Shown here: piece after piece, positions 8,780-17,600 of the stretch | How positions within the stretch are numbered: position 1 is the first letter of the stretch | Layout: each line of letters opens with the position of its first letter | Source of the DNA: a virus | Length of the DNA: 33,782 nt | Virus record (IMG/VR): IMGVR_UViG_3300049489_000464 | Location: 1-33,782 of that record | Strand: one strand, 5' to 3' | The notes under the pieces: generated by a model | The model's input: only the letters and a program-made list of their open reading frames with translations | Told to the model about the DNA's origin: nothing | The model's database searches: none | Program-made: the position numbers and the translations under genes

Positions 8780-9108
8780 GCCTCTGGGCAGACTATCACA
8801 ACGAACGCTACGGCTACGAAACTATCGAAGTCGAAGGTGGATTCATATGCTATACGATCAATCCTCCTGACGCAGCAATTGAGGAGTTTTATATAGCCCC
8901 TACACACAGAGGGACGCATCTTGCAAAAGAGATGATGAAGCGAGTCTTCGATCTAGCACAAGCGGCTGGAGCAAAAACCATGTGGACGAAAGTCACACCG
9001 GGGGTACGCGGCGCAGAACACACTATGCAAGTTTGCTTAAACTATGGAGCAACGCTAGCCGGAGTCCGAGATAATGGTGTAATCTTAAAAAAAGAAATAG
9101 GAGACTAG
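8776..9108 (+). CDS. GNAT-family N-acetyltransferase
   Basis: This 110-aa protein carries a GNAT core: the strand EEFYIAPTHRGTHLAKEMM at residues 36-54, where the acetyl-CoA pyrophosphate loop R/Q-x-x-G-x-G/A appears as R45-G46-T-H-L-A50, then a long helix ending LAQAAGAKTMWTKVTPG, and a final YGATLAGVRDNGVILKK strand pair. It would transfer an acetyl group from acetyl-CoA to an amine. The protein is shorter than most GNATs (about 140-170 aa), lacking much of the N-terminal subdomain. It overlaps the upstream fibre-associated gene by ATGA and sits inside the virion cassette, so its target could be a virion or host protein. The substrate cannot be told from sequence. Confidence 0.7.
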   Translation: MSLWADYHNERYGYETIEVEGGFICYTINPPDAAIEEFYIAPTHRGTHLAKEMMKRVFDLAQAAGAKTMWTKVTPGVRGAEHTMQVCLNYGATLAGVRDNGVILKKEIGD

Positions 9109-9109
9109 T

Positions 9110-9859
9110 ATGGGAAGCAAGGGCGGCGGACTTATAGGCGGACTCAGTCAGACTTTAATGGGTGACGGCGGAGCAGGAGCTGCACAAAATGCAGCAATGG
9201 CGCAGCAATCAATAGCGCAGAGAGCGTTCAGCAAGAGCACAGGAATAGCCGATGAGGCGACCGTCGCAGGTCTCGCGAACATGGACAAGGCTCTCGGAGC
9301 GCAAGAGCGCAGTCTCGCGAATCAAGAAAAGCTACTCGCGCAGATCGATCCGACGATTATGGAGGCGAGTCAGCAGGCACTTAAGCTACTCCGGGGAGAA
9401 TCTTCGAGCGTCCTCGCTCCAGCACTAGAACAGAGACGTCAGCAGCGAGAGAAATTACTAGCGTCCCTTCGTGAGCAGCTCGGTCCGGGCGCTGAAACCT
9501 CAACGGCAGGCATTCAAGCACTTAATCGTTTCGACTCTGAGTCAAACTCACTCGCAGCGGGACAGCAGCAGCAGGCACTTCAGAATGTCGGGCAGACTTT
9601 CGGAACCTTCTCGAGCTATAAACCTAACATCGGACAAGAAGCCAGTACGTTCGGAAACCTCGCACAGGGACGCGCCGGACTTCAATTTCAACAAGCTGGA
9701 GTTTATCAGAAATCATTCGAGCCGCTACTTCAAACAGCGGGAGCACAATATACGGCAGACACGCTCCGAGGGCAGCAGAGTGCAGCTTTCGGTAACGCAC
9801 TCATTGGCGGAGCCGCGCAAGCCGCGGGCGGATATGCAATGAAGAAATTCATGGGATAG
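9110..9859 (+). CDS. Internal virion / DNA ejection protein
   Basis: This 249-aa protein is rich in Ala, Gln and Gly. It has glycine-zipper-like ends (KGGGLIGGLSQTLMG at the start; ALIGGAAQAAGGYAMKKFMG at the end) and a Gln-rich helical middle with repeated QQ and LAxQxxL patterns. This composition matches podovirus internal proteins (P22 gp7/gp20 type) that leave the capsid before the DNA and insert in the cell envelope. It lies at the head of a run of four similar genes. No enzymatic domain is visible. Confidence 0.6.
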   Translation: MGSKGGGLIGGLSQTLMGDGGAGAAQNAAMAQQSIAQRAFSKSTGIADEATVAGLANMDKALGAQERSLANQEKLLAQIDPTIMEASQQALKLLRGESSSVLAPALEQRRQQREKLLASLREQLGPGAETSTAGIQALNRFDSESNSLAAGQQQQALQNVGQTFGTFSSYKPNIGQEASTFGNLAQGRAGLQFQQAGVYQKSFEPLLQTAGAQYTADTLRGQQSAAFGNALIGGAAQAAGGYAMKKFMG

Positions 9860-9874
9860 AAAAGGGCGAGACCG

Positions 9875-10165
9875 ATGAAAAAAAGCACACTAAACGAAAT
9901 TATGGGAAAGTCCGGCGGCGCGAAAGCCTCCGAACGTAAACTCACACTCGACGATCTCGGAACCCTGCTGGGAGAAAAAATGCCCCGGCTCGAATTCCAT
10001 CCCGTCGGTCGTCTCCGTCTCACGACAGCACTCAGGAACAGATTCGGCGATTCATATAAAAACTTACCGGGAATCTCAGACATAATGAAAGAGTTCGATA
10101 ATAATGCGGACTTCGAAGTTAAAGTACAAAAGATGAAAATGATCCGTCCACAAACGAGGAAATAA
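9875..10165 (+). CDS. Small basic protein in the ejection cassette
   Basis: This 96-aa protein is basic at both ends (MKKSTLNEIMGKSGGAKASERK; VQKMKMIRPQTRK). It has a central LDDLGTLLGEKMPRLEFHPVGRLRLTTALRNRFGDSY segment that looks like a folded helix-strand unit. Its size and place just before two large ejection-type proteins suggest a virion component, but I do not recognise the family. Spacing to the next gene is one base, so the pair is probably translated together. Confidence 0.55.
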   Translation: MKKSTLNEIMGKSGGAKASERKLTLDDLGTLLGEKMPRLEFHPVGRLRLTTALRNRFGDSYKNLPGISDIMKEFDNNADFEVKVQKMKMIRPQTRK

Positions 10166-10166
10166 C

Positions 10167-11342
10167 ATGGCCACACTTGCAGAACAACTAGTCGCAGGAA
10201 CAATGGAACAGGCGCAGAAAGCACCGGACATCGCGGGTAATTTCGCGAAGGGTGCGGAACTCGCGCAGCACGTGGAACAGATTCAGCAGCAAAAGCAGCA
10301 GCTCGAGCAGAAGAAAGCTGAACTCGTAATGCAGAAATTCGAGAAAGTCGGAACATGGCTAGATAGTTACTCTAAGATGCCCGAAGGCGGAGCGAAAAAA
10401 GCATACGGAAAGAATTTTATACCGAACGGAATAGGTGCCCTCGGACTCTCTGATCTCATCCATCCTGATGTCGTGACTATGATGACTACTGATCCACTGC
10501 TGTCGGGCTTCCTTCAGGCCGAAGTACGTAGCGGACATATCGGCGTAAGCGATCTAGCTCAGCCCGATAAGATCGCATCATTCTACGCTAAGAACGGAAA
10601 ACAATTCGGCGACGAACTTAAGTACAAAGGCGCAATCGAGGACACAATGCCGGAACTGCTCAAAGCGCAGGATAAGTTCCTCGCTGCGGAAGCAGCCGCG
10701 AAAAGAGCGCAGACGACTGCGGAGCCGCGAGTCGGTCAACTTCAAGCGCGACTCGACGATCAAGCTGCGAATGCCGTTAAGACTATAAATAACGACACAG
10801 CAATAAAAGAACTCACGAAACATGCGCAGCGAATTGACCGAGATGTACTGACACTTAAAGCGCATCCTTCTGTTTACACGCTAAATGAAATCGCACAGTC
10901 GATCCCTTCACTCCTCGGAGCAGGTGCCGTTTCTTCCGATTACAAAGTGAAGGAAATAAATCCGCAAACCGTTGAGGGTGAAGTAGCTAAACTTAAGGCC
11001 TTTCTTCAGTCAGATCCGAATCAGGCGGCACCAGCGGGGAGTGTTAAATTCTTTATGGACATTTTAAACCGCTTAAATGGTGCGGTTGATAGACAGGCAT
11101 ATGGACGAGCTAAGCAGTTAGGAAGAGAAGCTGACACCGTATATAAATCCAATCCGAATGCTAGAGAAGGCGTTGCTAATACAGTAAATAGTTATAAGAC
11201 AGGCGAATGGCGCGGAGGAGAGCCGACTTATGATGTCGGCGGGAACAGATTCACCGCTGAGCAGATCAAGCAGATCATCGAGAAGAATCCAAAAGCTAAA
11301 GACGCACTCGCTCCCGAAGTAGTGAAAGAATTGGGGTTATAA
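10167..11342 (+). CDS. Internal virion protein, helical
   Basis: This 391-aa protein is mostly helix. A Gln/Glu-rich coiled coil occupies about residues 20-60 (AEQIQQQKQQLEQKKAEL class of sequence), and an Ala-rich helix follows around residues 165-240. There is no signal peptide, catalytic motif or cysteine pattern. Size, composition and order (after a glycine-zipper protein and before a larger one with a membrane segment) fit a podovirus ejection protein of the P22 gp20/gp16 group. Its stop and the next gene's GTG start are separated by a single base. Confidence 0.55.
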   Translation: MATLAEQLVAGTMEQAQKAPDIAGNFAKGAELAQHVEQIQQQKQQLEQKKAELVMQKFEKVGTWLDSYSKMPEGGAKKAYGKNFIPNGIGALGLSDLIHPDVVTMMTTDPLLSGFLQAEVRSGHIGVSDLAQPDKIASFYAKNGKQFGDELKYKGAIEDTMPELLKAQDKFLAAEAAAKRAQTTAEPRVGQLQARLDDQAANAVKTINNDTAIKELTKHAQRIDRDVLTLKAHPSVYTLNEIAQSIPSLLGAGAVSSDYKVKEINPQTVEGEVAKLKAFLQSDPNQAAPAGSVKFFMDILNRLNGAVDRQAYGRAKQLGREADTVYKSNPNAREGVANTVNSYKTGEWRGGEPTYDVGGNRFTAEQIKQIIEKNPKAKDALAPEVVKELGL

Positions 11343-11343
11343 C

Positions 11344-13149
11344 GTGGCAGCAATAAAGAACCAGCCCGCACCGAAACCAAGTCAGATCGGATCACCCGTG
11401 CCGAACGAAGACGCCCTCGCAGCATTTAATGCAGCGGCGGATGAACTCGCAGCAAGTGTCCCGCCTCCGGCTAATGCCGAGGCAATGCAAGCATTTGAGC
11501 AGTCTGCGGCTCCCGCGCCTTCGCAAGAAGTCACACCCAATCCCGGTATAATGGGAACTATCGCTGACTATGCTCCCGTTGCGGGTGGAATCGTGGGCGG
11601 AATCATCGGAACTCCCGCAGACGTATTCACTGGTCCCGTTGGCACAGCAGTCGGAGCAGGACTCGGCGCTTATGCAGGACACGGACTTAAGCGTCTGATC
11701 GAGACGAACGTATTTAATAAACCCGTTGAGTCTTTCGCGAATGAAGCGGAAAAAGCGGCGAATGAAGCGATATTTAATGCGGCCGCGACCTACACGGGAG
11801 AGAAGGCTATCGCAGGCGCAAGTAAAGCTATAGGTGCCGCAGCGAAAACCGAACTCGGGCAGCAGGCCGTAGAGGGGATTTCTAAATTAGCAGCGGCTCC
11901 TCTAAAGTGGATGAAGCAGACGATTGCCGAGGCGGGAGAGAAGCTGACAGCGCCACTACTTAAAGTTATCGCAGAAAAGACGACTAATCTCGATGCGAAT
12001 GCAGCGGGTGCGCAGGTTAAGAATCTTCTCGTGAAGAACATTAATGAAAAATACGGCGCGTTTAAGAACGCCTACGGAACTCTCGATAACGTAACGACAG
12101 CACTTCCACTAAAGGATGAAGCTCGTCGCGGATTTACGCAGGATCTTAAGTCATGGGTCACTGAGAGCTTTCCCTCATCATCCGACAAGGGTCGCATGGT
12201 AACTAAATTCGCAAACGACATAGACGCATCGAATACGGGCGCGCACTTTAAAAGCGTTATCGGTGACATTAGAGATGCGAAGGCCGTTGCCTTTAAGAAT
12301 GGAGCGACAGAGCAGGGTAAGTTTCTCGCAGCTCTCGAAAATAAAGCAAATGACTTCTATGAGGCGCAGATTACGGGGCTCGCGAAGCGAGTCAGTAAGG
12401 GTGTCGCCTCTCCGGAGGAGCTAAATGCATTTAATCAAATGGTCGCTGCGACGGGCGGAGAAGCAGCAGCGGGAGTCACGACGACCGGAGCACAAGGCGC
12501 ATTCGCTCGCGTTTCGCAAGATCCGAAGGCGCTGAAGAAAGTCGCGACGGATTATCTCGAGGCGGCAGATAAGATTAAGAACGACTATGCAGGATTTCGC
12601 AGTTTCCTCTCTGATGTCGGCGAACAGGCTAAAATCAAAGCAGAGCGTCTTGGTCCAATGAGTTTTCTCAGTAAGCTCGATGAAGTTCCATCGGAGAAAC
12701 TAATGGAGAGAATGTTCGATCCAAAGAATGCAGACGCACTTCGTGTAATGGCGAAAGAGACTCCAGAGGTATTCGAGCAGGTCGTGAAGTCGAAGATGAA
12801 TAATCTTATCGCAAAAGCCAGCCCGGACGGTGTTCTCGATCTTCCGATGCTACGGAAGGAAATTTACAAACTGCCCGAAGCATCACGTAACATACTGATG
12901 AAGTCGGATGAGTTAAAAGTCATGAATGAGGTTCTTAATAATCCAAGACTTGCGAGGATTCAGCAGCTCGATAAGTTGGGCGATACGGCGATACTGAAAT
13001 GGGCGAAAGATGTCGCTGAAGTCACCCGCACGGTCGGAGCTGCCGCAGGTAAAAAAGTAATCAATAGTCCCGCCGGAAGTCAGGCAGTCGGTCGCCCCGT
13101 CATAAGCGGCATGCAAAGCATGATGGCACCGAAGCAGGGCGAACAGTGA
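11344..13149 (+). CDS. Large internal ejection protein with glycine-zipper membrane segment (GTG start)
   Basis: This 601-aa protein starts at GTG one base after the upstream stop. After a Pro/Ala-rich N-terminus it has a glycine-zipper hydrophobic hairpin at about residues 76-116 (GIVGGIIGTPADVF ... GTAVGAGLGAYAGHGL) that could cross the host inner membrane. The remaining 480 residues are helical and charged. No lysozyme or transglycosylase residues were found, unlike some ejection proteins. It is the last large late gene before the strand switch. Its likely job is to form part of the DNA translocation channel. Confidence 0.6.
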   Translation: MAAIKNQPAPKPSQIGSPVPNEDALAAFNAAADELAASVPPPANAEAMQAFEQSAAPAPSQEVTPNPGIMGTIADYAPVAGGIVGGIIGTPADVFTGPVGTAVGAGLGAYAGHGLKRLIETNVFNKPVESFANEAEKAANEAIFNAAATYTGEKAIAGASKAIGAAAKTELGQQAVEGISKLAAAPLKWMKQTIAEAGEKLTAPLLKVIAEKTTNLDANAAGAQVKNLLVKNINEKYGAFKNAYGTLDNVTTALPLKDEARRGFTQDLKSWVTESFPSSSDKGRMVTKFANDIDASNTGAHFKSVIGDIRDAKAVAFKNGATEQGKFLAALENKANDFYEAQITGLAKRVSKGVASPEELNAFNQMVAATGGEAAAGVTTTGAQGAFARVSQDPKALKKVATDYLEAADKIKNDYAGFRSFLSDVGEQAKIKAERLGPMSFLSKLDEVPSEKLMERMFDPKNADALRVMAKETPEVFEQVVKSKMNNLIAKASPDGVLDLPMLRKEIYKLPEASRNILMKSDELKVMNEVLNNPRLARIQQLDKLGDTAILKWAKDVAEVTRTVGAAAGKKVINSPAGSQAVGRPVISGMQSMMAPKQGEQ

Positions 13150-13358
13150 CCTTTGCTAATGAGCAGACACGGAAGGACTTTCATCTCCTTCCCGCTGATC
13201 GTCAGTCTGCACTTGGTGCGCTCGATCTTGAGCTTATGCGCTCGGGACATTCTCTCGCGATACTTTATGTCGACTGTCTGCTCTTAGAGGTGACTATTAG
13301 GTTCGACTCGAGCGTGAATCAATCCGTCGGAAATAGTGACCCATCCTCCGCCGATTAA
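13146..13358 (+). CDS. Small protein at the end of the late operon (GTG start)
   Basis: This 70-aa protein starts at GTG, overlapping the upstream stop as GTGA, which supports real coupled translation. The segment DFHLLPADRQSALGALDLEL, followed by a strand SLAILYVDCLLLEVTIRFD, has the layout of small proteins found near ejection or tail genes (a FxxLPxxxQ helix then an amphipathic strand). The last 75 bases overlap the 3' end of the leftward DUF3987-like gene on the other strand, with no terminator visible between the convergent units. Confidence 0.55.
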   Translation: MTFANEQTRKDFHLLPADRQSALGALDLELMRSGHSLAILYVDCLLLEVTIRFDSSVNQSVGNSDPSSAD

Positions 13359-14504
13359 ACCGTCGATTGTACTGGCTGCCATCATAAGATCGTTTCCGTT
13401 CCCCATGATGAGAGAATTCAGCTCCATTCGAGTCATACTTCCGCCTTTGCGCTTAATCATTTGCATTATGTACTGAGTCGTTCCTTTTTGTGTTGTCACG
13501 TCTGAGGTCACGGCAGAGACGATGATCTTATGATTATCCTTATAAACGTCTTCGACGATCACTAGTGCGCGTTCAAAATGTTCCTCCGTGAGGATCATTG
13601 AATCGCCCTCGGAGATTGAAAGCAAAATCGCAATCTTCTGAAGCGCGGTCGATTTCCGCGCCATGATCGCTTCCATGCGCTCGGATTTAAGATCGATAAG
13701 ATATTGGTCGAATTCGGGCTTCCATTTCTCGAACGCCGCTTTCCACCCTGCCGTCGGTTTCATCGGTCCGATTAGTTTATTAATATGAACGAGATCTTCG
13801 ACAAGTGCGCGTTTAGTTCGATCGTCGAGATCGCGATTCTCATCCCATTTCGTCTTACGCACTTTGCGATCTTCCTCGACGACATAAATAAGACGAGAAG
13901 AAAATCCCCCAAGAACGGACTGATCATTGATGAGTGTCTTAAGATAGTTGAATGTCGATCCCGCAAGAAGATTCATACAGGCGTTTTCTATCTCCGTTGC
14001 TGCGCCGTCGATCTTCGTTTCCTTACGAAACCAACGGGGGCAGTCATAGAACGCGGTCATCGTAGCGACGAAATCGCCGCAAGTATTCTGTAGTGCAGAC
14101 GCTGATGCTTCACTTGCGTAAAAGAATCCCGCTGACTGCGGCAGTATCACGTTTGGATTATTTGGAAGCGGATAGCGATCGACAATGTTCATTGCCTTAA
14201 TGAAAGCGGGTTCCGTGATCTGATTCGAGATGATTCGAAAATTCGTATTATAATCTTTCTTAAGTATTTCGAGTAACTCAACGCCCGCGTCCATCGCAGT
14301 CGTCTTTCCGACCGCAGGATGAGAAACGAGAAGAACGTAAATGTTCGGAACAATATGAACGCGACCATTCTTTAACGAGACCTTACGCTCGAGTGCAGCG
14401 GCGAGGACGGAGAATCCAACCCAACGATGAAAGCGATTGGGGCAGAAATTATCCTGTGCATATTCAAAATATGCATCGAGAAATGAAGGAAAGTTACGTG
14501 CCAT
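13284..14504 (-). CDS. DUF3987-like primase/helicase-type P-loop ATPase
   Basis: This 406-aa protein starts at ATG 14504. A P-loop lies at residues 61-69 (SHPAVGKTT, the first Gly of GxxxxGKT replaced by Ser61) and a Walker-B-like acidic site at GFFYASEAS (E132). An NLLAGSTFNYL stretch near residue 183 and a conserved arginine region (GGFSSRLIYV, near 205) follow, and the end looks like a winged-helix domain (GGSMTRMELNSLIMG). This is the order seen in DUF3987/primase-C-terminal ATPases, which often serve as the replicative helicase in phages without DnaB. The only other replication ATPase in view is Sak4-like. It is preceded by a 51-aa gene ending 3 bases upstream. Confidence 0.7.
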   Translation of the reverse strand: MARNFPSFLDAYFEYAQDNFCPNRFHRWVGFSVLAAALERKVSLKNGRVHIVPNIYVLLVSHPAVGKTTAMDAGVELLEILKKDYNTNFRIISNQITEPAFIKAMNIVDRYPLPNNPNVILPQSAGFFYASEASASALQNTCGDFVATMTAFYDCPRWFRKETKIDGAATEIENACMNLLAGSTFNYLKTLINDQSVLGGFSSRLIYVVEEDRKVRKTKWDENRDLDDRTKRALVEDLVHINKLIGPMKPTAGWKAAFEKWKPEFDQYLIDLKSERMEAIMARKSTALQKIAILLSISEGDSMILTEEHFERALVIVEDVYKDNHKIIVSAVTSDVTTQKGTTQYIMQMIKRKGGSMTRMELNSLIMGNGNDLMMAASTIDGLIGGGWVTISDGLIHARVEPNSHL

Positions 14505-14507
14505 AGA

Positions 14508-14663
14508 CTAGCCCTTGCCGAACTTCGCTCTGAGTCTTTTGTGCGCGCGTTTTATAATCTTCTCGCGCTCCGTACGCAGCAGTTCTGCGATCTCCTCTTC
14601 AATTGCCCATTTAAGATCCGCGTCTGTGATTTTCGTTTCCGTCTGCGCTGTTTGTTCTTTCAT
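14508..14663 (-). CDS. 51-aa basic helical protein
   Basis: A short gene of 51 codons plus stop. ATG at 14663 is preceded by GGGAGGGG, a strong ribosome site, 6 bases away. The protein runs from MKEQTAQTETKITDADLKW to a strongly basic end with KIIKRAHKRLRAKFGKG, predicted as one acidic helix followed by one basic helix. Its TAG stop sits 3 bases before the ATG of the DUF3987-like gene, so translation of the two is likely coupled. A small DNA- or RNA-binding replication accessory is plausible; no family was recognised. Confidence 0.65.
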   Translation of the reverse strand: MKEQTAQTETKITDADLKWAIEEEIAELLRTEREKIIKRAHKRLRAKFGKG

Positions 14664-14696
14664 TGTTATCCCCTCCCGTTGTCGTTTCGTTTCGGT

Positions 14697-17600
14697 CTAT
14701 ATTATCTCTTTAAGTTCGCTCATCCTTTTTCCCGCTTTACATTCTCGCGGTATGTACATGCGTCCCCCCGGAAGGTCGATCGCCGGATGTCCCGCTTTCG
14801 TATCGAGACAAACGCGCGCTATGTCTTCGATTCCCGCATCCGTTGTCAGTAGCGTAAGCGAATCATGCACCTGATCGATGAGCTGAAATTTCAGCTTCCC
14901 CTGACTTCGCAGATCGCACAAGTGCAACATTAAATGATTCGTAAGAAATGGAATGGTGTGCTGTGGACGGAACGCTGCGGCTTCCTTGAACATGTCCGTT
15001 CCCGGTCTGCCATAGAAGTACCGCTCCCATCCTGTCGGCGTCGTCAGCTTACGTTTCATGTAAAGTTCGCGGCGAATCCATGCATGCCAACGTGGTATTC
15101 CGGGGAACAGTCCGTAATAGGCCTCCGTAATCATCTCCGCATCTTTTCGTGAGATGACCATGTCGAGCTCGTTAAAAACGGTGTCGGCGAAGACCGAAGC
15201 CTTCATTCCATAATTCAGTCCATGTCCGGCTTTCTTGCCAAGCTGACGCCAAGTCCGTTTAAATTCATCTCGATCGATAGCACTTGGGTCACGACCCATG
15301 TGTCGTAAGATTGCATTACCGACGTGGGAATGAACATCCGCACCGGACTCAAGCATCTCAATGAGTTGACTGTCCGCACTGTCGTAAGCAACGAAACGAC
15401 TCTCAGCCTGACGAAGATCGACTTCAATAAAAGAATGACCTTCCGGCGCAAGGAACATTGATTTGATTGAGACATCTCCGCCCTCCTTCGGTATTGTTTG
15501 AATGTTGAAGCCGCGACCCCATGGATCTTTTCCGCCGCTCCATCGGAGCGTCTCCGTACCTGTGATGTTGAGCGAGTATGAGAGACGTCCGTCAGATCGT
15601 GCTTCGAAATTGATGTACGACGAGAGAGCCTTACCGAGCGTTTTGATTTCCTGAAGCTCACTGAGTCCCGGTAGATCCTTCTTGATGCGGATCTTTTTAA
15701 TCGCATTCGAGTCCGCTGTCTCCTTATATGAGTCTGCGCTCTTGTCGTACTTTTTCGGTAAACTTACTCCGGCGGCGAGAAGCCACTTCTTTACTTGCGC
15801 AGGTGAGTTCGGATTGAGCTCCGCGCCTACTTTCGCGTGGAAGTCCGTCGTGAGGGTTTTGATACGCGATTCAATTTCGACCTGTAAACTTGCGCGGCGA
15901 TCGAGGTCAAGGGGCATTCCCGTGGCACACATCTCTCGTGCGCAGTCGACGAGTTTAGTCGTATATGATTTATAAAAATCTTCGAGTCCACGCTCTCGCA
16001 GATCAGTTCGCTGATTCCGAGATGACTCAATAGTTCCTGCAGTGTCGCGACAATTTGCGACAATTCCATACTCCGTGAGAAAGTTTCCATTGCCATTGAC
16101 TGTGATACAGTAGCTTGTTTTATACCCGCGCTTTTTTTTCCTCTCACGTGATACCCCCGTCACCATAATTTCTTTTCTGCCCGGCTTACTTGCATAGGTC
16201 ATACAATCAGCTAATGAATACTCCGGTCCAGGATGGCTCATCTTGTAGCGCATCGAGGGAACAAAAAAACACCCAAGCTCTGCACACACTTTGCGAGACA
16301 TTGCACCTGACATACTAAGATTACCAGCTTTGTCAACGGAGGCCTTAGCACTATAACGTGATCTAAAAAAAGATAAAATCAAATTGCGTTCTTCTTGTGA
16401 GTAACTCTGTAGTGCAAGTTTCATGTGTGGGTATTTAGATTTTTGCTTACATCCGTCGTCCATTATCCAGAGAGCTAAACCTAAAGGTGTCAGCTTTTGA
16501 AGTAAAGAAACGATTGATAATCTACTCAGGTGCTTTAATTGTGCGCAAGCCGGAACATAAAGAGAGTAAAAAGTATTAGCCCCATATTCTGTCTCTCTCC
16601 AGGAAGAAGTCACCGTTCCCCCGAATAAATTTTGCTTTAATCTTATTAATTCGGGCGATATTTGCATTGTAGTCAGATATGCACGATTTACATTGGTCGA
16701 TACTTGAATAGAACTATCTCCCAAGAAGGTTCCTGCGATAGTTCCTATGTTGTGGCATACACCCTCAGTGATCATATTATCACCAGGCACTATATTTACC
16801 GCTTGCTTCCATCCTGACTGACATAAAACATTATGATCAGTTGTTAAGAGTAGACCGTTTTTATTTCCATCCTCTTCGGTATTAAGTTTAACCCAATTGA
16901 CGTTGGCTTTCTCACGTTTCTCTAGCCATCTAGTTATATTTCCCCACTCCATGCATTTTGTTTTTTCATTATAACAACGTACCTTGATGGGCATTTTATT
17001 CTTAACTATTTTATCGATAGAAAGTAATCCTTTTTCGGTTACTACTTTCATTCCTTTGGCTAGGCAATTGTACGCATAGTGCTTTCCCCAGTCGCGAACA
17101 TTGCCCCAGTCTTTTTTCTTACCCTCTTCATGCTCGACCTTTCCGTCGTCTTTCCAATAAATGCGCTTCGTGTATATTCTACCGACGTTTCCGAGGTTCG
17201 AGTCAAGCTCAGGCCAGAGGACTTTCATCGCATGCATTGTATCGTAGATTTCGCCCTCGGTGCGAATTCCGTAGGCCGAGAAGTAGCTCGTGTCGTACAT
17301 GAAGTTCTGAAAGATCTTCAGCGCGGGACTTCTTAAGACCGAGGCGATCTTCCGCCAAAGTTCATGATAAGCAGTATCGCCACAGCGATCAGGCAGTACG
17401 TTAATGGCGATAGCGTCGGATGGGCTCCAAGCGAATCCAACTGTGTTAATTTGTCCATATCCTGTCTCCACGTCTATTGCTATTTCGGGTTCTGTTTTTA
17501 TGCGGTCGAGTACGGTAAGGGTCTCTTCGATTCCCGGATTCAGCAGGAAGCGTTCTGGTGTCGCCGTGTGCGGCGTTCGAGCGAAGTCCGCTGCCCTCTG

